Assembly (NCBI RefSeq): GCF_010015445.1
Contig: NC_053116.1
Span: 43,775,707 to 43,839,706, forward strand
Direction of reading: 5' to 3'
Length of the DNA stretch: 64,000 nucleotides
Source of the DNA: Perca fluviatilis
Lineage: Eukaryota > Chordata > Actinopteri > Perciformes > Percidae
Positions 56,290 through 64,000 of the stretch are shown here, piece by piece (position 1 is the first letter of the stretch; each line of letters opens with the position of its first letter). Below the pieces are notes generated by a model that was not told the origin of the DNA, searched no databases, and was given only the letters and a program-made list of their open reading frames with translations. The translations under genes and the position numbers were made by a program.

Positions 56290-56817
56290 ATTACCTCCGC
56301 TCCCCGACCACTTTTCCCTCCAAACACAATAATTATCGGTGATTCATTCTGCCGACGCATGCGATTTTTTAATGCAACCACACACTGTTTTCCAGGAGCT
56401 AAGGTTGCAGATATCCATGTTAAAATTGTGGACCTGATACCCTCACTTTCAACAACAATCAAGCGCATTGTGGTCCACTGTGGACATAATGACATGTCCT
56501 ACCGTGAAAATGAACGCACAAAGAAAGATTTTAACACTCTGATTGACGTTTTAAAGAGTACTGGGAAATCGTTTTTTATTTCGGGCCCACTTCCCTCTCT
56601 AGGTCGTGGAAAAGACCTTTTTAGCAGACTTCTTGGCCTCAACACCTGGCTTCAGACTGCCTGCAATCTTCACCACATAGGGTTCATTGACAATTTCAAT
56701 CTTTTTTGGGAACGTGGCGCTCTTTTCAGCAGGGATGGAATTCATCCGAACGCACGGGGCAACCAGATGCTGTGTAGAAATATACAGCATGTCCTGCAAA
56801 CGCAGTGGAATGACTGA
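56290..56817 (+). pseudogene. LINE ORF1 esterase domain with complete catalytic set (copy B2)
   Basis: An open frame from the MITE junction to TGA at 56815-56817. Block I NTIIIGDSFCRRM (Ser), block III VVHCGHNDMS (Asn) and block V DGIHPNARG (Asp and His) are all present, spaced as in SGNH hydrolases. The N-terminal coiled coil is lost by 5' truncation. The frame stays open upstream into the MITE to about 56245, giving a chimeric but ATG-less start. Related to the ORF1 at 25493-26860. Confidence 0.8.
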
Positions 56818-57059
56818 CGGTTTTCCTCCCGAAAAAACACGCTCAAACACAATTCCCAGATGCACTCTTCCATAACCTCCTCCTCCTCTAAAACAACGTC
56901 TCCAAGTCCACAAAACAGCTATATCATCCCGGTTATTATTAACAACAGACCACACAAAGTGGTGAAGCTGCAATACAATAAAACACATTCAACTGCTAAT
57001 ATAGTAAATTTAGCGCCACTCCCCGTCATCTATAGGCCTGACGAGTAAGGAGGGAGCAG

Positions 57060-59874
57060 ATATCTGCCTCAACACACTAACACTAGCTTTATTAAATGTC
57101 AGATCCTTAGCAGGAAAATCATTTTTTATCAATGATTTTATTATTCAACATAATCTTGATTTTATGTTTTTAACTGAAACCTGGTTGGATCAGAATAACA
57201 CGCTGCTGTCCTCATCGAGTCAGCTCCCCCTGGCTTCATTTTTATGAATGAGAGTAGAGTTCATAAGAGAGGAGGCGCGGTTCGCTATTTGTTTAAAAAC
57301 TCATTCATATGTACGCATTATCCGTCGGAAATTTTGCTTCCTTTGAGTATGTGTCTCTTCAGTTAAGGTCCACTAATAGAGCTATATTTATAAATATCTA
57401 CAGACCACCCAAGTACTGTGCAGCCTTTTTTGATGATTTTGCTGAACTACTGTCTATGATCTGTGTTGACTTCGACTGTATAATTGTTACGGGTGATTTC
57501 AACATTCATGTCGACAACCCTGAGGATAGAGGTACAAAGGAATTGTATTGTATCTTTGATAATTATGGACTCACTCAACATGTGACTACAGCCACACACA
57601 ACAAAGGTCACATCATGGACTTAATTATTTCTAAAGGCTTGAACATTTCCAAAGTTGTGGTGAATGATATTGCTCTTTCTGATCATTCATGTGTGTTTTT
57701 TAATAGCTCTATAACTGTGAAAAAAACTGTTCATACAGAGGTAATCAGAAAACGATACATAACTGAAAGCATCAGTGAAAAATTCATTCAGCTTTTCTCG
57801 TCCACAACTGCCCCCTCTGGAGCCTCAGCAACCGAACTTCTAGATAATTTCAACTGTAGAATATCAACTATTATTGACACCATTGCTCCCGTTAAGGTCA
57901 AAATCATCTCTAGCAAGAAAAAATCTCCATGGAGAAATGTCGCACCTGTAAGATTAGAAAAAAGAGAGTGTCGAAAAGCTGAACGCAGGTGGCGAAAAAC
58001 AAACCTAAAGGTCCATTATGAAATCTATAAAGACAGACTTTGTATTTTTAATGTGGTACTGAGAAATGCAAGGCGGACGTTCTTCTCTGAAATTATTTCA
58101 AAAAACTCTAATAATTCACGTGCTCTATTTGCTACTGTCGATAGGTTATCAAACCCTCCAGTACCAGTAGCATCTGACTTTTTGTCCACCGAAGCTTGCA
58201 ATAACTTTGCAATCTTCTTTACTAAAAAAATTCAGAAAATTAGACTTACAGTCAGTGCATCCATATCAGGTACAGGATATGTGCTGTCTCAATGCTTAAG
58301 CAAAACAAGTCCTCATATGACACAATTTCAAACGATTCACCAAGGTCAACTGGCGGAGTTTATACAAAATCTGAAAACCTCTTCCTGTTGCCTTGATATT
58401 TTACCAACTGGCTTTTTTAAAAATGTTTCGAATTGTTTGGTCTCAGATCTTTTACAAATTGTAAACATGTCTCTTCACACAGGCATCTTCCCACAGGCGT
58501 TAAAAACTGCAGTAATCAAGCCACTCTTAAAAAAGAATAACCTAGATACATCACTTATGGACAACTATAGGCCTATATCAAACCTCCCATTCTTAAGTAA
58601 AATTATTGAAAAAGCGTTTTTTCAACAAATAAACCTTTTATTGTCCCAAAAGAATATTTTGGATCCCTTACAGTCGGGTTTTCGGCCACATCATAGCACT
58701 GAGACAGCTCTTCTGAAAATCTTTAATGATATCCACCTAAGCACAGATAGTGGCAGAACGACAGTCTTAGTTTTACTAGATCTCAGCGCTGCATTTGACA
58801 CCGTTGACCACGACATATTATTAAATAGACTGGAAAACTGGGTAGGCCTTTCTGGAACAGTACTACAGTGGTTTGAATCCTATTTAAAAAATAGAAATTA
58901 CTATGTGTCAATAGGTAACTATGCATCTGAGCGTACAAGTTTGACATGTGGAGTTCCCCAAGGCTCCATCCTGGGTCCTCTACTGTTTAATATATACATG
59001 CTGCCCCTAGCTAAAATCATGGAAAACAACAACATAAACTATCACAGCTATGCGGACGATACACAGATTTATATAACCTTGTCACCCGGAGACTACAGTC
59101 CAATACAACACCTGGCCAGGTGCATTGAACAAATCAACGAATGGATGTGCCAGAATTTCCTAAAATTAAATGAAGATAAAACGGAGGTGATCATTTTTGG
59201 ACCTAAAAATGAACGATTAAAAGTATCATCTTCAATCAACAATGTTAAAAACAACAGACAAAACAAGAAATCTTGGCATAATTATGGACTCTGACCTAAA
59301 TTTTAACAGTCACATTAGGTCAGTAACAAAATCTGCCTATTATCATCTTAAAAATATAGCAAGGGTAAAAGGACTTATGTGCCAACAGGATTTAGAAAAA
59401 CTTATCCATGCTTTCATTTTCAGTAGACTTGACTACTGCAACGGCGTTTTTACAGGTATTCATAAAAAGTCTATTAAACAGCTGCAGCTGATTCAGAACG
59501 CTGCTGCACGAGTCCTTACCAACACCAAAAAAATAGATCACATCACTCCAGTTCTGAAGTCCTTACACTGGCTTCCTGTGCATCAAAGAATAGATTTCAA
59601 AATACTCATGTTAGTTTATAAGTCACTAAACGGTTTAGGACCAATTTACCTTTCAAATCTGCTACTACACTATGAGCCGTTGAGATCCTTGAGATCATCA
59701 GGGACGGGCCTGCTCGCCATACCCAGAGTCGGAACAAAAAAGGGGGAAGCTGCGTTCAGCTTCTATGGTCCCTACATCTGGAACAAACTACCGCAAAACT
59801 GTAGGTCGGCTCCTAATCTCAGCTCTTTTAAATCAAGGCTGAAGACCTTTCTTTTTAACACTGCCTTTTCTTAA
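57060..59874 (+). pseudogene. LINE ORF2 (copy B2): endonuclease and RT, two frameshifts
   Basis: The endonuclease N-terminal part (ALLNVRSLAGKSFFINDFII, MFLTETWLDQN) is frameshifted near 57200. A 661-codon frame (57309-59294) then holds [53 protein letters not shown] and [11 protein letters not shown] one-base shift near 59240 moves to the C-terminal frame (59242-59874, ending RLKTFLFNTAFS). All catalytic motifs are intact, so this is the least damaged RT in the window. Confidence 0.9.
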
Positions 59875-60121
59875 TTTTTTTTATTCATTTATTTTATTAT
59901 ATAATTGTTTCTTCATCTGTTACCAATTTGTATGATATTTTTAACTGTTTTTATGTCTTGTGTAAAGCACTTTGAATCGCATTGCTGCTGAATTGTGCTA
60001 TAGAAATAAAGTTGCCTTGCCTTGCCTTACAAGATATGGCCATGATAAATTTGGTGATCATTGATCGTTGTTGAGGTACCTTAAACCACGTTAAGCTTTT
60101 TCACGTTAAGCAGAATGTCCC

Positions 60122-60699
60122 GACAGGCAGCGTTGTGAAAAGATGCGTGCAGCCAGCGCAGCAGCAGAGCAGCTGTGGGGATAGAGATTGCTGTGGATTT
60201 TTTGGCATCTTTTTTTTGGCAGAATTATATGTATTAGTAATAAAGTAGTAAAGTATTTTATTCCAGACGCCAGCTTTTATTTTGAAAAGTAGAAGCTCGG
60301 GAACGGCACCAGGCGCATGAGACTGGTCGGCATTACATGGGACGCTCCAGGCTGCAGCCATACAGTCTTGGTCTAGTGCGCGGTCTTGCTCCAGATTCCG
60401 GGAGATTGGATGTCATTTGCGGGCGTCAAGGAGCCGCTATCAATATGCGGGAGACTCACGGAACTTCCGGAACAGTTGGGATTTCTGGATAAAGATATAA
60501 AGGCATAAAAACGAAAATTTCCTCCCGTCTGGCACGCCCCACCTGTCAGGTCTCTATTCCCCACCACACTTTGAGAACCGCTGGATTAGCATGAAAACAG
60601 ATCCCAGAGAATGGGCGACACGGTACACATATGTTATTAACCCCTAGGTTCATTTTGCGCCGGAATTGTCCTTTAACGCCCACCCATCCCCCCCGACAT
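60122..60699. other. No gene recognised
   Basis: No gene or named repeat is supported. Confidence 0.4.
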
Positions 60700-60840
60700 C
60701 CTACATACACGGCCAGATGGGTTCTTATACAGCAGCAGTCAATGTCGTTCGTTCAGTAAGAAATATGCGTAAATCATACGAATTACAGCGCTTAACTTTT
60801 CGTAGCTTTTAGAACGTATGGTTCATGAGAACAGGCTGCA
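60700..60840 (-). repeat. Dispersed teleost repeat, copy 1
   Basis: In reverse: ctgttctcatgaaccatacg, acgaaaagttaagcgctg and cagtcaatgtcg-type motifs. A related piece in the other orientation is at 61747-61822 (ctcattctcacgaaaaggtt, gtacgaaaacttatgca). Confidence 0.45.
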
Positions 60841-62130
60841 CAGACACACAGTTTGACGTGACAGTCGCCCACACATTGATCTGTATTCACACGTACACTT
60901 AAATTAGTAGGTGTAATACAGCTGAGATGCGTCCGTGTGTCCTTAAACACCCTTATTATAATATACACATTACACACACCTACACGCACATTATGATCTA
61001 CACATTACACACACCTACACACACACTTTACATACGTACAGCTTCCCATCCACACACACACACCCCGTCCTCCCTCTAATCGCTCCAATAATTACTCTCT
61101 GCTGAACTCTGCAGTTATATAAAACACATGCAGAGGAGGACGGAGAGCCACTGAAACTGATATCATAATACAAAAAATACTGGAGTAATCTGAGCTAATC
61201 TGTCGTTTCACACAGGAACAGAAAGCAGACAAACACCAACAGTAAAACTGAGTTTCTAGAAGGGCAATTAATCATATTTTAATGTCTGTTTCAAAGCTGC
61301 AAAGATTAATCGATTACTTGTCAACTAATGAATGAATCACAGACTAGTTTGCTTCCTCTTTGTGAAACTTTGAGGTTGGAAACGCTTCAACGTCTCTGAT
61401 GTTTGTAATGATTGTGTATGAGAATGTATTGATTCCTGTGAAGAAATCTCTTTCTAATCAGTTTCTACTCAGAGAAAGAGAGAGGGAGTAGGAGGCAGTC
61501 AGAGAACAGAGAGAGAGAGAGAGAGGAGGAGGGTTATGGAAAGAAAAGATCCAAAGATAGAAGTCAGAACAGTGATGTTACAGTGAACGTGTCCTAATAA
61601 CAGTTCGTATGATACCTTATGAATGTTCTGCACGATGTTGTGTGCGTTAAGTAAGTATGTTTGTTACACAACTTACATACGTTAGTGAAAGGAATACTTT
61701 GCTGATTTTAATCCAGCTCTGTGTCATCTTTGTGTGGGCAGTGGTCAGATTAACTCATTCTCACGAAAAGGTTTGTATTATAACGTACGAAAACTTATGC
61801 ATAACAATTTGTATGATATCCTAGGAAATTAGGCGATGGCCAGCTATTCACATGACAGTAAAGTATAATGTCTTTACAGTTTATCTGATGAAATGGTGAC
61901 TGTGAGACGGTACGTGAAGTGTCGGTCCTTTCAGAGGCTGTTACAGTTGAGTTTAGCTGAGAAAAAGTCAGTGTCATGCAGCAACAACAGTTAAGACCAA
62001 AACAACTAGTTAAGATAACAAAGATGGTGGTTTGGATTACAAGACTTCCAGGACATGATCACCTGTTTCCTGGGTGAAAGTCTTGTGTTTTCTCCTTAAC
62101 GTCTTCAGGACATGAACACCTGTTTCCTGG
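60841..62130. other. No gene recognised; repeat piece at 61747-61822
   Basis: Contains short (AC)-rich stretches (60950-61070), gagaga runs at 61480-61535 and the second dispersed-repeat piece. A 24-bp motif (ggacatgatcacctgtttcc type) recurs at about 62050 and 62109. Confidence 0.45.
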
Positions 62131-62288
62131 CGCCCATATGTAGAGGTGTACCACAGTGGGCCCAGGTTCGACTCCAACGTTCGGCCCTTTGCTGCATGTC
62201 ATTCCCCCTCCCTCTCCCCTTTCATGTATTCTGCTGTCCTATCTGAATAAAGCCTGAAAATGCCCAAAAAATAATAATAAAAAAAAAA
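62131..62288 (+). mobile_element. tRNA-derived SINE, copy 2, 5'-truncated
   Basis: Box B-like ggttcgactcc at 62165-62175, then ggccctttgctgcatgtcat, ctctcccctttcatgtattc and aaagcctgaaaatgcccaaa, ending in an A-rich tail. Matches 37990-38126. Confidence 0.8.
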
Positions 62289-62755
62289 GTTGCTCTTGAG
62301 AAATTTGATTTGGCGAAATTTACATCCATGTGCGATGACATGAAACTCATCACGTTCCTCTCCGGCCACTTGAATGTGAGGTAGAACACTTCCCCGCTTC
62401 AGTGATAATCTGATGATTACTCTCGCTGGCCTTACCTTCTTATCGGCTCCAAAATCGTCGTCCATGGATTCTGGTTTCCCGGTATGATGTCATCTTTCTG
62501 CGCCGAGCTTGTGGCTGACGTCAGAGAAGAAAACTAGAGCAGCCAGTCTTTCTTTTTCTCCCTCTCCTCTTCTTCATATTCTGTTCTTTATGAATTCAGT
62601 TATAGGTCACCTGGATTCATAAAAAAGGGGAAGAAGTGAAGCAAGGGACTAAAGACAAGGAGCACAAATAATAACACCAGAAAGGAAATAAGACTAAGAT
62701 TAGGAACAAAGAGGACATTTAGGAAAATGAGGAAGAGATGGAGGGAAAGGGTTAG
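62289..62755. other. No gene recognised
   Basis: No feature could be supported. Confidence 0.4.
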
Positions 62756-62775
62756 CAGAGGGAGGGAGAGGGAGT

Positions 62776-62819
<44 letters not shown>

Positions 62820-62912
62820 CAGAGAGAGAGAGGAGGAGGCAGAGAGAGAGGCAGAGAGAGAGAAGCAGAGAGAGAGAGAGAGAGGAAGAGAGAGAGAGAG
62901 AGAGAGAGGAGG
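62756..62912. repeat. (GA)n microsatellite
   Basis: agagag runs with ggaggaggc and ggcag interruptions. Serine/leucine-rich minus-strand readings are artefacts. Confidence 0.95.
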
Positions 62913-63182
62913 AGGCGTGCTGCAGGTGCAGCAACAGCAGTGCATGCAGGATGCTGATGAGCCTTCAGAGAGGAGAGAGAAGCAGCGAGCTCTCACTCTG
63001 CTGCGGTTTTCTGACTCCTCACATCTTTGTTTTTTTTGTTTCCCCATGTTTTTGTGTTTAAGTGACTAAGCGAGAACGCTCTGACAAAAACAAGGGTCTG
63101 ACAACATTATGGAAAGGATTTTTAGTTAAAGAGTAAGATCCTTTTAGTTTAACATCAAACAGCCCTGAAATCTCCATCACTA

Positions 63183-63183
<1 letters not shown>

Positions 63184-63268
<85 letters not shown>
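63184..63268. repeat. (TG)n microsatellite
   Basis: About 42 uninterrupted TG units. Confidence 0.97.
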
Positions 63269-63269
<1 letters not shown>

Positions 63270-63555
63270 ATGTTTGTCTCTGAATAAATGTCTGCAGACA
63301 GCAGAAAAGATGTGTAATATATAATTATTGAAGGGCTTCTGGTTTGGAGGGATTCCGGGGGTTTTCATATCTGAAAGCTCTGCCGTTCAATCATCGCTGA
63401 CAGTTGGTGAGTTAGTTGTTTTTTCCAGCAGACACTGTTTGAAAGCTTCACCTGTGATCCCGTGCTGTGGGATTATTAGAAACCATTGATGGTTATTGAT
63501 CTTTTCGATCTGATCATACAGCTGGTTTAAAAATATGTTTCATTCCTGAAGTCTC

Positions 63556-63692
63556 TGAGGGAATTACTGTAATTGTTGGAATCGTTGGGGCTTTGTAAAT
63601 TATAGAGTGTGGTCTAGACCTACTCTATCTGTAAAGTGTCTTGAGATAACTCGTGTTATGATTTGATACTATAAATAATTGAATTGAATTGA
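63556..63692 (+). mobile_element. LINE family A 3' tail fragment
   Basis: gagggaattactgtaattgt to aataattgaattgaattg is the family A 3' end. Only about 137 bp are retained. Confidence 0.8.
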
Positions 63693-64000
63693 AGTTTCTG
63701 TATACCGATAGACTTCCAAATGCGATGAGGAAAAAAAAGAGGTGTTCTATGGCTTTACGTTATAGGCCGACCAGGGCTATGCCATTTGGGGAGGGGCCAC
63801 TCACTGATCCCCCCTATATTTCTGAAAATCCTAGACATGCTTGTGACCTGCACTTCGTTACTACTTTCTGATTAGCCTGTGTTTGTATTGAAATAAGAGG
63901 CTGCTGCGGCCCGCCGTACGGGTTGAGTAGAGGCTGCACAGTTTGACCAGCGGGCGCACACCAAGCTGGCGGATGGTGTTACTAAGAACTTGCAATGTAT
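63693..64000. other. No gene recognised
   Basis: No coding or repeat signal that I can name. Confidence 0.4.

Larger units (their letters stand above)
56290..60026 (+). mobile_element. LINE family B (L2-like), copy B2, 5'-truncated
   Basis: Begins inside ORF1 just before the esterase domain and ends with the (GCCTT)n tail. ttac is repeated at both edges (56286-56289 and 60027-60030) as a minimal target duplication. Contains ORF1 and ORF2 remnants largely readable in long frames. Confidence 0.88.
56205..60121. mobile_element. Second copy of the 536-bp MITE, interrupted by LINE B2
   Basis: 56205-56289 matches 30837-30925 and 60027-60121 matches 30928-31012 of the first MITE. Between them lies a LINE. 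The left part of this copy is lost before about 56205. Confidence 0.8.

Noticed and set aside
62700..63061. Ser/Leu-rich and Arg/Glu-rich ORFs on both strands
   Set aside because: Generated by the (GA)n tract at 62756-62912.

Overview
This is vertebrate nuclear DNA, almost certainly from a ray-finned (probably percomorph) teleost. It is an accessory, repeat-packed stretch with no complete host gene visible. The evidence is L2-type LINEs with esterase ORF1s, Tc1/mariner elements, PIF/Harbinger relics, a tRNA-derived SINE, an endogenous retrovirus and abundant (TG)n/(GA)n microsatellites. There are no bacterial operons, CRISPR arrays or ribosomal RNA genes. Host genes are represented only by fragments: a SAMD3-like exon pair (7877-8232, minus), an NLR-type leucine-rich-repeat piece (36025-36093) and a C-type lectin exon (45361-45482) cut by a LINE.

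Layout. 1-1300 holds LINE family A (L2-like) debris with an almost perfect 100-bp palindrome. 1361-4107 is the 5' part of a Gypsy-type LTR retrotransposon: its LTR carries a 1.05-kb terminal-inverted-repeat element and its gag is split by a (TG)n-tailed insertion with a 21-bp target duplication. 4108-10070 holds a G-rich minisatellite, CACTA-like and Harbinger-like pieces and the SAMD3-like exons. 10071-18015 is a defective endogenous retrovirus: 5' LTR, tRNA-Trp primer site, a leader with a 66-bp tandem repeat, broken gag, pol without protease and polymerase core, an integrase with the DD35E triad, env, and half a 3' LTR. 18016-19240 is microsatellite. 19464-21636 is a short minus-strand LTR element with gag-like sequence and no pol. 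22117-27115 is a nearly full-length minus-strand LINE of family B (L2-like).

28899-31473 holds repeats and a Harbinger-like element whose Myb-like gene is interrupted by a 536-bp element with an 8-bp duplication. 32599-35335 has two different Tc1-type elements: one is fused to a 39-bp minisatellite that appears to be grown from its own transposase, the other is inserted beside it at a TA run. 36445-38126 contains a 427-bp retroposon-like repeat and a tRNA-derived SINE. 39430-51076 is a cluster of family A LINEs in both orientations, with nested insertions. 51467-54065 is bracketed by a long terminal inverted repeat. 56205-60121 is a family B LINE inserted into a second copy of the 536-bp element, whose uninterrupted counterpart lies at 30477-31012. 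The rest is sparse repeats.

The genes do not form a pathway. What links them is transposition history: LINE RT/endonuclease proteins could act on LINE and SINE tails, and the Tc1, Harbinger and retroviral proteins are each broken by frameshifts, stops or deletions. The most interesting items are the transposase-derived 39-bp repeat, the esterase-type LINE ORF1s with different active-site states, the retroviral leader repeats and unusual Env architecture, and several datable nested insertions.
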